A DNA stretch of 11,525 nt, taken from positions 516,158-527,682 of the forward strand of contig NZ_ML142851.1 of the NCBI RefSeq assembly GCF_004138495.1, written 5' to 3'. The translations under genes were made by a program, and so were the position numbers. This DNA comes from Phytoactinopolyspora endophytica (GTDB lineage Bacteria; Actinomycetota; Actinomycetes; Jiangellales; Jiangellaceae). The notes under the pieces are model-generated. The model was not told the origin of the DNA. It made no database searches and saw only the letters and a list, made by a program, of their open reading frames with translations. Shown one piece after another: positions 1-7,693 of this stretch; positions within the stretch are counted from its first letter, which is position 1, and the number at the start of each line of letters is the position of its first letter.

Positions 1-1120
1 TCCCGGCTGCCGCGACCGACACGCCGGCGACGACGGTCCCCGGGTGTATCGACAGCGCGGGCGCGGCCATTCCCGCCGCGGCGACGAGTAGCCCGGCGAC
101 GGCGAGTGGACGGGCACCCACCCGTGCGATCGCCCGGCCCGTGATGTTGGCGCCGGCCATCGTCGCGAGCGCGACCGGGAGGAACAGCAGTCCGGTCCGC
201 AGAGCGCCGTAGCCGCGTGCCTGCTGGAAGTAGAACGTGCCCAAGAAGAACACGGCGATCATCAGCGCCGTCGCCAGCAGGATCAGGAACGTGCCGGTCG
301 CCACCGGGCGCCGGGCGAGCAGCCGGACATCCATCAGCGGCGAAGCACTCCGTCGCTGCCAACCCACGAACGCCACGTAGCCCACGGCGGCCACCAGCAC
401 CGTTATCCCTGTGGTGGCGGTCAGCCAGCCATGGTCGCCGGCGTTGACGAATCCGTAGATCAGCGTGCTGGACGCCGCGGTGACCAAGAGCGCACCGAGT
501 ACGTCGAGCCGGCCGCCTGTCCTGGTCGCGGTCTGCCGGGGCAGCATCCTGGCCAGGCTCACGGCGATGACCAGACCGACGGGCACGTTGACGAAGAACA
601 CCCATGGCCAGCCCGGTCCGGCGGTGAGCACGCCGCCCAGCAGCACGCCGAGTGCGGCGCCGCCACCGCCGAGAGCGGACCACACGCCGAGCGCCTTGTT
701 CCGATCGTTGCCGTCGAACAACGTGACGACGAGCGACAGTGCCGATGGCGACAGCAGCGCCGCGCCGACTCCCTGGGCGATGCGGCCGCCGATGAGCTGA
801 CCGGAGGAGTCGGCCAGTCCGGTCACCAGCGAGGCCACCACGAAGAGCAGCAGGCCGGTGAGCACCACCCGCTTGGCCCCGACCAGGTCCGCGAGCCGCC
901 CGCCCAGCAGGATCAGCCCGCCGAACGCCAACGCGTATGCGCTGACAGTCCAGGTCAGGGCCTCGCGGCTGGCGCCGAGGTCGGTCTCGATGTGCGGCAG
1001 CGCGATGGCCACCACGGTCACGTCGAGGATCAGCATCAGCTGAGCCACGGCGAGGAATCCGAGGATCCGCCAGCGCAGCGGGTGCGGCGCCCGCGTGTCT
1101 TGTGTCTCGTCGTACGTCAT
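1..1120 (-). CDS. MFS drug exporter, DHA2 (EmrB/QacA-like) family, C-terminus missing at window edge
   Basis: Proton-driven efflux protein of the inner membrane; the substrate cannot be read from sequence. 373 codons are visible, running off the left edge. After a short polar N-terminus (about 17 residues) the first membrane helix carries the family signature LDVTVVAIALP near residues 32-42. Further on are a GGRLADLVGAKR loop (the helix 2-3 motif A region), a GVLLGGVL stretch typical of exporters (motif C region), and WPWVFFVNVPVG, the usual W-x-F-x-x-N-x-P-x-G signature of 14-helix DHA2 pumps. The start at 1120 is chosen because GGGAGA (1133-1128) lies 7 nt upstream; an in-frame ATG at 1138 would overlap the operator. 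It diverges from a TetR gene and two palindromic operators lie between them, so it is probably repressed by that TetR. Family call is firm; substrate unknown. Confidence 0.93.
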   Translation of the reverse strand, partial: MTYDETQDTRAPHPLRWRILGFLAVAQLMLILDVTVVAIALPHIETDLGASREALTWTVSAYALAFGGLILLGGRLADLVGAKRVVLTGLLLFVVASLVTGLADSSGQLIGGRIAQGVGAALLSPSALSLVVTLFDGNDRNKALGVWSALGGGGAALGVLLGGVLTAGPGWPWVFFVNVPVGLVIAVSLARMLPRQTATRTGGRLDVLGALLVTAASSTLIYGFVNAGDHGWLTATTGITVLVAAVGYVAFVGWQRRSASPLMDVRLLARRPVATGTFLILLATALMIAVFFLGTFYFQQARGYGALRTGLLFLPVALATMAGANITGRAIARVGARPLAVAGLLVAAAGMAAPALSIHPGTVVAGVSVAAAG

Positions 1121-1138
1121 GAGCCTGTCTCCCGTCAT

Positions 1139-1162
1139 AACTCGTATGTCCAAGTACGAGTT
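1139..1162. promoter_or_regulatory. TetR operator copy 1 (MFS-proximal)
   Basis: A perfect inverted repeat with 8-bp arms AACTCGTA and TACGAGTT around an 8-bp spacer. On the minus strand a TTGACG box (1168-1163) lies immediately upstream, so the operator covers the spacer and weak -10 region (TACGAG) of the likely MFS promoter. Binding here would block the exporter. The assignment to the adjacent TetR is inferred from position and from the second copy nearby. Confidence 0.8.
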
Positions 1163-1178
1163 CGTCAACCGAGATACT

Positions 1179-1202
1179 AACTCGTATATTCCAGTACGAG
1201 CT
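1179..1202. promoter_or_regulatory. TetR operator copy 2 (tetR-proximal)
   Basis: Same design as the first copy: arms AACTCGTA and TACGAGCT (7 of 8 pairs) around an 8-bp spacer, offset from copy 1 by exactly 40 bp. It overlaps the TATATT -10 box of the tetR promoter and ends 12 bp before the chosen tetR start, which fits autorepression. The conserved core shared by both copies is TCCA-(A)-GTACGAG on the right side. Confidence 0.8.
1185..1190 (+). promoter_or_regulatory. -10 box of tetR promoter
   Basis: TATATT is the best -10 match between the divergent genes. A weak -35 (TCGTCA, 1162-1167) lies 17 bp upstream. Transcription would begin near 1197, leaving a leader of under 20 nt before the ATG at 1215, with no clear ribosome binding site. 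The box lies inside operator copy 2. Confidence 0.55.
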
Positions 1203-1214
1203 AGAGTGGATGAG

Positions 1215-1802
1215 ATGAGTACCGCAGCAACCCGTCCGCGTCGGCGCGCCGACGCCGAGCGCAGCGTCGCCCGTATCGTCGCGGCGGCCCGAGAGTGCAT
1301 GGGCCGCGACCCGGAGGCGAGGATCGATGACATCGCCAAGGCGGCCGGCGTCGGGCGAATGACGCTCTATGGCCACTTCCGGAACCGCGGCGAGCTGGTC
1401 GAGGCCGCCCTGGCCGATGCCATGCGGGCAGGCCAGGAGACGCTGTCCGCGGTCGACCTCAGCGGAGACGCCCGTGATGCGCTTGCCCGGCTGCTTGAAT
1501 CAAGCTGGTACCTCGTCGCCGAGTCGACGGCCTTGCTTCAGGCGGCCCAGGGCGTCGTGCCGCCGGAGCGGATTCGTCAGCTGCACGCCGACCCTGCCGA
1601 ACGGGTCGAGCAGCTCATCTGTCGTGGCCAGGACGACGGTGTGTTCCGCACTGACCTGCCTATGAACTGGCTGGTCAGCGCCGTACATTACCTGCTGAAG
1701 GGAGCGGCGGAGGAGCAACGGACCGGACGGCTGGACGCCTCGGACGCCGCACATGTCGTGACGGCCTCCGTGCAGTCGGTCCTCGCCCGGGAGACGCCGT
1801 AG
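1215..1802 (+). CDS. TetR/AcrR-family transcriptional repressor
   Basis: A 195-residue one-component repressor, normal length for the family. Residues 14-60 form the TetR DNA-binding domain: a helix after RRADAERSVARIVAAA, then the helix-turn-helix IDDIAKAAGVGRMTLYGHF (about 38-56) with the typical T-L-Y-x-H-F ending. The rest is the helical ligand-binding and dimer domain, which gives no clue to the ligand. The frame is open further upstream, but starts before 1206 would lie inside the operators and upstream of the -10 box; ATG 1215 is preferred, with in-frame GTG 1206 as the alternative. It diverges from the MFS exporter and probably represses both itself and the exporter, releasing when the exported compound binds. 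Family call is firm; target is inferred from the operators. Confidence 0.92.
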   Translation: MSTAATRPRRRADAERSVARIVAAARECMGRDPEARIDDIAKAAGVGRMTLYGHFRNRGELVEAALADAMRAGQETLSAVDLSGDARDALARLLESSWYLVAESTALLQAAQGVVPPERIRQLHADPAERVEQLICRGQDDGVFRTDLPMNWLVSAVHYLLKGAAEEQRTGRLDASDAAHVVTASVQSVLARETP

Positions 1803-1899
1803 GCTGACATCACCGGCAGGCCGCCTCTGACGAGGTCATCCCAGTCATCGTGCTCGGCCGGCCGGGGAGGGCTGCGGGGTCCTGGGTGTTCGGCCATCG

Positions 1900-2035
1900 T
1901 CAGGGCGATGACTCGCGCACGACGAGATCATACGGGGCGAAGCGGCATGGTGGGCGGCGAGTCCCGGTCGTCCCCGTCCAAGCGCTGCTCGATCAGATCG
2001 AGGGCGCGACCGGTTGGGTGGATCACCAGCTGTGC
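1900..2035 (-). pseudogene. Relic of the 3' end of a LacI-family regulator gene
   Basis: No intact gene is seen here, but the minus strand encodes pieces of a LacI C-terminus. From 2011 down one frame reads GRALDLIEQRLDGDDRDS, matching the last helix of these repressors. From about 1937 down, a frame shifted by one base reads PYDLVVRESSP and stops at TGA 1902-1900; L-V-V-R-E-S is the hallmark end of LacI proteins. Dropping one base from the four-G run at 1934-1937 joins the two frames. The rest of the gene is absent: upstream lies the end of the dehydratase gene in another frame. The sequence differs from the intact LacI protein of this window, so it is not a recent copy of it. The remaining stretch between tetR and the relic (1803-1899) shows only a 10-bp CGGCCGGCCG palindrome (1855-1864) and no clear terminator. 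Confidence 0.65.
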
Positions 2036-3232
2036 ACGGAACCGTCTTCGAGCCGGCTGACGGGGAGGTACGCCGGGCTGTACGCGTAGCGGGCAGCGAG
2101 CTCCTCGTCGATGTCGACGCCCAGCCCGGGTGCGTCGCCGGGATGGCCGGTACCGTCGGCGATCCGGTACGCGTGCGGGAACACCGCCTCGGTGGCCTCA
2201 GTGTGTGGCATGTGCTCCTGTAGCCCGAAATTGGGAATGCTCAGGCCCAGGTGCAGAGCGGCGGCCATGCAGACCGGTGACAGGTCGGTGGCGCCGTGCG
2301 AGCCGCTGCGCACATGGTGCAACGCGGCGAAGTCGAAGATCCGGCGGACGTGGCTGATGCCGCCCGCATGCACGACGCTGACCCGGATGTAGTCGATGAG
2401 CTGCTCCTGGATGAGCTGGTAGCAGTCCCATACCGTGTTGAACACCTCGCCGACCGCCACCGGCGTGGTGGTGTGCTGCCGAATCAGCCGGAACCCCTCC
2501 TGTAGGTCCGCCGGCACCGGATCTTCCATCCAGGTCAGAGCGTAGGGCTCCAGACTCCGCCCGAGCCGCCCGGCCTCGATCGGCGTCAACCGGTGGTGAA
2601 CGTCGTGCAGCAGCTTGAGCTGTGGACCGAACTCCTCCCGGACGCGGGCGACCATCGACGGCAGAAAGTCCAGGTACTTCTCGGTGGACCAGATGTGTTC
2701 GCTGGGCAGAGCGCTGTCCGCCGGCTCGTAGGCAGCCCCGTCCTGGCTGACGCCATAGGTCTTCGCCAGGCCGGGCACCCCCGACTGGACCCGGATGGCC
2801 TGGTATCCCAGGTCCCGATGGTGGGCGACGTCCTCCAGGAGCTCGTCCACGGTGTTACCGTTCGCGTGCGCATAGAGGGTCGCGTACTCCCGGCTCTGCC
2901 CGCCAAGCAGCTGGTACACCGGGAGCCCGGCAACTTTGCCCCTTGATGTCCCATAGCGCGGTGTCGACGGCGGCGATGGCGCTCATGGTGACCGGCCCGC
3001 GCCGCCAGTAGGCGCCTTTGTAGAGGTACTGCCAGGTGTCCTCGATGCGGGTAGCGTCGCGTCCGATCAGCATCGGGATCACGTGGTCGCTCAGGTAGGA
3101 GGCGACCGCGAGCTCCCGGCCGTTCAACGTGCCGTCGCCCACCCCGGTCACGCCGTCGTCGGTGGTGATCTTGAGGGTGACGAAGTTGCGGTCGGGGCAG
3201 GTGACGATCACCTTGGCGTCGACGATCTTCAC
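2023..3232 (-). pseudogene. manD: D-mannonate dehydratase (enolase superfamily), interrupted by one +1 frameshift
   Basis: The family converts D-mannonate to 2-keto-3-deoxy-D-gluconate in hexuronate breakdown, using Mg2+. Two frames cover it: 3232 to about 2940, then the neighbouring frame to TGA 2023. The break is a run of four C at 2939-2942 (GGGG on the coding strand); with three, the text runs [17 protein letters not shown] without a gap and the protein is 402 residues, the family length. In that numbering the metal ligands fall at D210, E236 and E262, with R147, Y159, H212, R283, H312, E339 and the C-terminal W402, the positions I recall for the Novosphingobium enzyme. Ala at 314 (HGATDLSP) resembles the efficient mannonate-specific group rather than the HGPTDLSP group, from memory. 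The GTG start has GAGGAG 6 nt ahead, 9 bp after the permease stop. As written the product would be truncated; a sequencing error is a real alternative. Confidence 0.9.
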
Positions 3233-3241
3233 GGGCTCTCC

Positions 3242-4141
3242 TCAGCCTTTGATGGACCCGGCGGTGAGGCCGGACTGGAAGTAGCGCTGTAGCGCCAGGT
3301 AGACGACGACACTGGGCAACAGCGCCAGCAGAGCGGCGCTCATGACGATGGTGATCGGGATCATGTCGTCCTGCCGGAGGTTCAGCAGCGCGATCTGCAG
3401 CGTGAACATGTCGGTGTCCTCTGCCACGATCAGGGGCAGCAGGTACTGGTCCCAGATCATCAGGAAGCCGAAGACGGCGACGGTGCCCAGCGCCGGCTTC
3501 ACGCACGGGAGGATGATCCGCCAGAAGATGGCGAAGTCTCCCGCGCCGTCGATCCGGGCCGCCTCCTCCATCTCGATAGGCACCTCGCGCATGAACTTGA
3601 CCAGCACGAAGATTGAGAAGGCCCAGCCCACCACCGGCAGGATGAGCCCTGGGTAGGAGTTCAGCAGGCTGACGCCGAACGGCGGGACGTCGGCGAGCAC
3701 CAGGTACAGGGGGATGGCGATGACCTCTTCGGGCATCATCATGGTGGTGAGGATCAGCAGCAGCACCACGGCGCCGCCCCGGAAACGCTTGCGGGCCAAC
3801 GCGTAGGCGGCCAGCGCGCTCACGAGTACCTGCAACGGGACGCCGATGCCGGCCATCACCGCGGAGTTGAAGAAGTACCGCGCGATCCGTCCGCTGCCCC
3901 ACGTCCCGGTGATGTTGCTCAGCGTGATCTCTTCCGGCACCGTCACCAGCTCGCCGGGCGGGACTGCCGACCCGCTCAGTGCGGCCGCCACGATCGACCA
4001 CAGGGGTGTGACGAAGATGAAGATGAGTATGGCGATGAGAACCCATTTCCCCACCTGGAACGTGATCGCCTTCGCGGGTTGGCGCAGGCCGTCCCGCCGT
4101 CCAGCGGTGGGGGCCGGCGGCCGGGTCGCTAGCTCGGTCAT
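3242..4141 (-). CDS. Carbohydrate ABC transporter permease, CUT1 family (MalG-like)
   Basis: One of two membrane subunits of a sugar importer. It has 299 residues and about six membrane helices, the first at 33-54. The ATPase-contacting EAA loop is at about 192-212 (EEAARIDGAGDFAIFWRIILP), with the conserved G preceded by D. The C-terminus GLTAGSIKG is the usual MalG-type ending. ATG 4141 overlaps the stop of the upstream permease gene in an ATGA arrangement (4 nt), which implies translational coupling and equal amounts of the two subunits. The stop TGA merges into the ribosome binding site of the dehydratase gene. Substrate is not readable from this subunit; the dehydratase next door suggests a uronate-related or aldonate-related sugar. 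Confidence 0.95.
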   Translation of the reverse strand: MTELATRPPAPTAGRRDGLRQPAKAITFQVGKWVLIAILIFIFVTPLWSIVAAALSGSAVPPGELVTVPEEITLSNITGTWGSGRIARYFFNSAVMAGIGVPLQVLVSALAAYALARKRFRGGAVVLLLILTTMMMPEEVIAIPLYLVLADVPPFGVSLLNSYPGLILPVVGWAFSIFVLVKFMREVPIEMEEAARIDGAGDFAIFWRIILPCVKPALGTVAVFGFLMIWDQYLLPLIVAEDTDMFTLQIALLNLRQDDMIPITIVMSAALLALLPSVVVYLALQRYFQSGLTAGSIKG

Positions 4142-5091
4142 GCCTTCTCCCTCCGCAGGAACAGGAACGCCGCGGTCAGCACGGCGGTGAGCAGGAAGAG
4201 CAGAGTGGACAATGCGGCCGCGTAGCCGAGGTCGAAGTCCACGAAGCTCACCCGGTAGACGTAGGTCATGATCACCTCACTGGAGCGTGCCGGTCCGCCG
4301 CCGGTGAGGGTGTAGACCTCCGGGAAGACCCGGACGCCGCGGATGATCCCCAGGGTGATGACGATCGTGAAAGCGAAGCGGATCTGCGGGATCGTCACGT
4401 ATCGCACGCGCTGCAGCCAGCTGGCTCCGTCTACCCGCGCCGACTCGTACAGGGTCCGGTCCACCCCGGCCAGCCCGGCGATGAAGATCACCATGTCGTA
4501 TGGGGCGCTCTTCCAGATATGCATGCCGATGACCGAGTGCAGCGACATGCCCGGGTCGTCGATGAAGCCCAGCGGCCCCACCCCGATCAGCCCGAGCAGG
4601 CTGTTCAGCGGTCCGGAGGCCGTCGGGTGATACAGGATGCGGAAGACCTCCGCGACGACGGCCACCGTCACGACGGCAGGAAGGAACACCGCCGTGCGCA
4701 CGATACGGATGTGGTAGGCCTGGCCCTCCAGGGCGAGCGCCAGCATGAACCCGATCAGCGCCGAGAACCCGACGGCCAGGACCACGTAGACGGCGGTGTT
4801 CCAGAACGCCTGCTGGAGGAAGGTGTCCTGGAAGACGGCGGTGAAGTTGTCCAGGCCGATCCAGGTGTTCTCGCCGAAGACCGCTACGTCGAAGAAGCTG
4901 AGCCAGATGCCGTAGCCGATCGGGTAGAACTTGAAGTAGGCGAACAGCACCAGAGCCGGTGCGAGGAACGCCCACGGTGTGAGTGCCCGGCGCAGGGTAG
5001 AGCGTCTCTGAGCCGGCTTGCTGTCCGTCGGCGTCGACGGAGCTTCTGCCCGTTCGGCGGGCTCGCGTCGTCGTTGCTTGATCGTCGGCAC
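4138..5091 (-). CDS. Carbohydrate ABC transporter permease, CUT1 family (MalF/UgpA-like)
   Basis: The second membrane subunit of the importer, 317 residues. A charged cytoplasmic N-terminus of about 38 residues is followed by six predicted helices, the first being AFLAPALVLFAYFKFYPIGY (41-60), a typical CUT1 opening. The EAA loop is at 215-235 (YESARVDGASWLQRVRYVTIP). The sequence TGGGPARSSEV near the C-terminal third is characteristic of this permease class. The start is GTG 5091, with AAGGA 8 nt upstream. The gene follows the binding-protein gene after a 79-nt gap that contains a hairpin and is coupled by a 4-nt overlap to the next permease gene. No ATPase gene lies in the operon. Confidence 0.95.
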   Translation of the reverse strand: MPTIKQRRREPAERAEAPSTPTDSKPAQRRSTLRRALTPWAFLAPALVLFAYFKFYPIGYGIWLSFFDVAVFGENTWIGLDNFTAVFQDTFLQQAFWNTAVYVVLAVGFSALIGFMLALALEGQAYHIRIVRTAVFLPAVVTVAVVAEVFRILYHPTASGPLNSLLGLIGVGPLGFIDDPGMSLHSVIGMHIWKSAPYDMVIFIAGLAGVDRTLYESARVDGASWLQRVRYVTIPQIRFAFTIVITLGIIRGVRVFPEVYTLTGGGPARSSEVIMTYVYRVSFVDFDLGYAAALSTLLFLLTAVLTAAFLFLRREKA

Positions 5092-5124
5092 TGGCGACGT
5101 CCTTCCATGGTGGTGGGGAGACGG

Positions 5125-5163
5125 CGGTGTGCGCTGCCCGGGAAGCGTCAGCGGCGCACACCG
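5125..5163 (-). promoter_or_regulatory. Intercistronic stem-loop after the binding-protein gene
   Basis: A perfect 10-bp inverted repeat, CGGTGTGCGC with GCGCACACCG, separated by 19 nt. It begins 7 nt after the TAG of the solute-binding protein gene and ends 33 nt before the permease start. There is no U-tract, so it is not a classical intrinsic terminator. An alternative fold pairs GCTG with CAGC inside a shorter outer stem. Similar structures after malE-type genes stabilise the upstream mRNA or reduce read-through, giving more binding protein than permease; that role is inferred here. Confidence 0.7.
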
Positions 5164-5170
5164 GACCCGG

Positions 5171-6562
5171 CTACTCCGCGAGCACTCCCTGGGCGTCCAG
5201 CTCCGCCGCGACCTGCTCGTTGAGGTCGTCCATGAGGAGATCGATGTCGGCGTCGGGGTCGGAGATCACGATGTTGACGGTGTCCGCGACGATCTGGCGG
5301 AACGGCCCGAAGTTCGGAACCGGGGTGACGTAACGGCCGGACTCAGCGAACGTCTCCGCCACCACGTCCCAGTACGGGTGGTCGTAGACCTCGCCCGCGC
5401 TGACGTTCTCGTTGATCGGCAGCCGCACGACGGAATAGCCACCGGGGTTCATCCCGGCCTCCTGACCTTCCGGCGAGGCGACCCACTCGGCGAAGGCCAA
5501 TGCCTGATCGGCCTTGTCGGTCCCGGTCATGACGTAGAGTTGCTCGCCCTCGGCCAGCGTGTCGTTGCCGGCCGGCCCGGTGACCGGCTCGATCACGTCG
5601 TAGACGTCTTGCCCCGGCTCGTCGTCGAAGCCCGCGATCATGTACGGACCGGTGTGATAGAGCCCGCTCTCGCCGGACTGGAAGTAGGGGTGGGAGTCAG
5701 CCGTGACATGGTTGGCCGTGCCCGGCTGTACCACCTGGTGGTCGAAGACCATGTCGTGCAGCCACTGCATGGCCTCTCTGGCCTCCGGTGTGTCGAGGGT
5801 CGGGACGAAAGTGCCGTCGTCCTGGGGCTCGAAGTAGTCGCCGCCGGCCTGCCACAGCAAGGTGATCCAGAACCACGATGCGTATCCGCGCTGCGAGGAC
5901 CCGGGCACGACATACCCGGTCGTGTCGTCCTCGCCGTTCTCGTCGGGGTCGTCGTGGGTGAAGGCCCGCGCGATCTCGACCACGTCGTCCCAGGTCTGAG
6001 GGTCGTCGAGACCGAGATTGTCACGCCAGTCCGACCGGATGTAGAGGTTGAAGGCCTGCGTGGAGGTCGGCACCGCATAGTAGCTGCCGTCCACGCCCTG
6101 CGCGGCGGTCCAGGCCAGGTCGAGGATCTCATCCCGGTTCTCGAGTACGTCCGGGTCGATCTCCTGCACCATGCCCCAGTCCACGAGCTGTCCCAGGCCC
6201 TCGGTGTCATAGATGATGGCATCTGGCAGGTTGCCGGCCGACGCCGCGCGGATCAGGGACTCCTCGAATCCGGTCACTTCGCCGTAGAGCTCGATCGCCT
6301 GCCCGGTTTCTTCCTCGTACAGGTCGGCCATCTCCTGATAGGTGGGCAGGCCGCCATCCTCGGCTTGGCGGACCCAGACCTGAAGCGGCTCGTCGGTCGC
6401 CTCCGCGTCCGCGGGGTTACCGCCGCCGTCCTGGCTGTCGCCGCCACCGTCGTCGCCGCCGCACGCGGCGACCAGCGAGAGGATGAGCACGGCGGTGCAC
6501 GACGTGGTCAGGGTCCGGTGGCGCTGGCTGGATGTCGGGCGTGGTCCTGTCTGAGCCTTCAT
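5171..6562 (-). CDS. Extracellular solute-binding lipoprotein, CUT1 sugar ABC transporter
   Basis: The substrate-capture protein of the importer, 463 residues. The N-terminus has a basic stretch, a hydrophobic helix (CTAVLILSLVAA) and a lipobox ending VAAC, with the lipidated Cys at residue 34. A Gly/Asp-rich linker (about 35-58) tethers it to the membrane. The mature part is a type 1 periplasmic-binding fold: an EEETGQAIEL strand near the start, SAGNLPDAIIYDTEG, and the loop DDPDENGEDDTTGYVVP, resembling the D-x-D-x-N-G calcium loop seen in many sugar-binding proteins. AAGGAG (6574-6569) lies 6 nt before ATG 6562; the GTG three bases earlier is too close. It is the first structural gene after lacI (73-nt gap) in the same direction. 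The ligand cannot be told from sequence; the dehydratase context suggests an acidic sugar. Confidence 0.94.
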   Translation of the reverse strand: MKAQTGPRPTSSQRHRTLTTSCTAVLILSLVAACGGDDGGGDSQDGGGNPADAEATDEPLQVWVRQAEDGGLPTYQEMADLYEEETGQAIELYGEVTGFEESLIRAASAGNLPDAIIYDTEGLGQLVDWGMVQEIDPDVLENRDEILDLAWTAAQGVDGSYYAVPTSTQAFNLYIRSDWRDNLGLDDPQTWDDVVEIARAFTHDDPDENGEDDTTGYVVPGSSQRGYASWFWITLLWQAGGDYFEPQDDGTFVPTLDTPEAREAMQWLHDMVFDHQVVQPGTANHVTADSHPYFQSGESGLYHTGPYMIAGFDDEPGQDVYDVIEPVTGPAGNDTLAEGEQLYVMTGTDKADQALAFAEWVASPEGQEAGMNPGGYSVVRLPINENVSAGEVYDHPYWDVVAETFAESGRYVTPVPNFGPFRQIVADTVNIVISDPDADIDLLMDDLNEQVAAELDAQGVLAE

Positions 6563-6635
6563 CACTCACTCCTTCGTGGTGGTTTGCTTCGGTCCTCGCC
6601 GCATGTCTCGCTGGGAGATGGTGAGGGCCTGGCTG

Positions 6636-7628
6636 TCAGAAGCCGGGAGCGGGCCCGGTCGATGCGCGCACCACCAGCTGGGTCTCCAGTTCAACGTCCA
6701 GCGAAGTGTTAGCGCGATCCTCCTCGTCCAACACGCTGAGCAGGAGGTCGACGGCGGCGCGTCCGGCTTGTTTCTGGGGTAGGGCGATGGTGGTCAGCGA
6801 AGGACTGCACATGGCCGACAAGGTGATGTCGTCGCAGCCCACCACGCTCATCTGTTCTGGTACGGAGACGCCCCGCGTGCTGAATCGGTTGAGGAGCCCG
6901 AGGGCGACGACGTCGTTGTACGCCATGACGGCCGTCACCCCCTTGGCCAGCGCGAGGTCCGCCGCGGCTACGCCGCTGCCGAAGTGCGGCGGGAAGTCGC
7001 CGAGCTCGACCAGCTCGACGCCCGCTGCCTCCGCGGCTGGGGGTAGGCCGCGAACGCGTTCCCGGCTCGACCATGAGTTCGCCGGGCCTGCGATATAGGC
7101 GACCCGACGGTGTCCCAAGGCGGCGAGATGGCTCACCGCCTGCCGCATGCCCCCGACGTTGTCCACGGTGAGGGCTGGGAGGTCCACAGCGCGCCGGTTC
7201 ATCAGGACGACGGTGATGTCGGACGACAGGGCCCGCAGGTCCTCGTCCTTCATGCGGGTGGAGCACAGGATGAGCCCGTCCACCTGCTTCGCCAGCGTGC
7301 GGGCGAGCCTGGCCTCCGCGCCTTCGTCCTCGTCGGTATCGGCGACGAACATCGCGAAGTCGGCCTCGTGAGCGCGGGCTCGCACCCCCTTGACCACACC
7401 CGGAAAGAAGGGGTTGGCCAGGTCGGGGACGATCAGGCCAATATTGTGGGTTCGTCCGGTGATCAGCCCGCGAGCCGCGCGGTTCGGCTGGTAGCCGAGA
7501 CGCGTGGCCGCGCGGCGGACTCGATCCCGGGTAACGGGATTGACGAGTTCCGAATCGGTCAGGGCACGCGAGACAGTCGAGGGTGAGACACCGGCTGCTT
7601 CCGCTACATCTCGGATGGTTGCCACCAT
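6636..7628 (-). CDS. LacI-family transcriptional regulator of the sugar operon
   Basis: A 330-residue sugar-responsive repressor of standard length. Residues 3-24 form the helix-turn-helix TIRDVAEAAGVSPSTVSRAL, followed by the hinge region LGYQPNRAARGL (about 45-56) that inserts in the minor groove of CG-centred operators. The rest is a periplasmic-binding-like effector domain (NIGLIVPDLANPFFPGVVKG; VAYIAGP; VVGCDDITLSAMCSPSLTTI), ending with QLVVRAS. ATG 7628 has GAGGAG 5 nt upstream. It heads the operon: promoter and operator lie in front, and the binding-protein gene follows 73 nt after its stop without an obvious promoter, so regulator and transporter are probably co-transcribed and autoregulated. 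The effector is unknown; a pathway intermediate or the imported sugar is likely. Confidence 0.94.
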   Translation of the reverse strand: MVATIRDVAEAAGVSPSTVSRALTDSELVNPVTRDRVRRAATRLGYQPNRAARGLITGRTHNIGLIVPDLANPFFPGVVKGVRARAHEADFAMFVADTDEDEGAEARLARTLAKQVDGLILCSTRMKDEDLRALSSDITVVLMNRRAVDLPALTVDNVGGMRQAVSHLAALGHRRVAYIAGPANSWSSRERVRGLPPAAEAAGVELVELGDFPPHFGSGVAAADLALAKGVTAVMAYNDVVALGLLNRFSTRGVSVPEQMSVVGCDDITLSAMCSPSLTTIALPQKQAGRAAVDLLLSVLDEEDRANTSLDVELETQLVVRASTGPAPGF

Positions 7629-7693
7629 CTGGTCTCCTCGTCGTCTGGCGTGGCCCGGCAGCCGTGAATGACGCCCGTCTTGCGGCTTCCAGG

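Noticed and set aside
431..1180. A 249-codon open frame on the plus strand
   Set aside because: Antisense to the MFS exporter and running through both TetR operators; Gln/His/Glu-rich composition with no domain.
2586..4046. A 486-codon open frame on the minus strand
   Set aside because: It lies in another frame of the permease and the first part of the dehydratase. Its protein is Arg/His/Pro-rich without family features, a usual by-product of GC-rich third positions. Only its last part holds dehydratase codons in an incorrect frame.
5018..6712. A 564-codon open frame on the plus strand
   Set aside because: It is antisense to the solute-binding protein gene, which has a lipobox, binding site and family motifs. 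The antisense product is Val/Gly/Arg-rich without recognisable domains.
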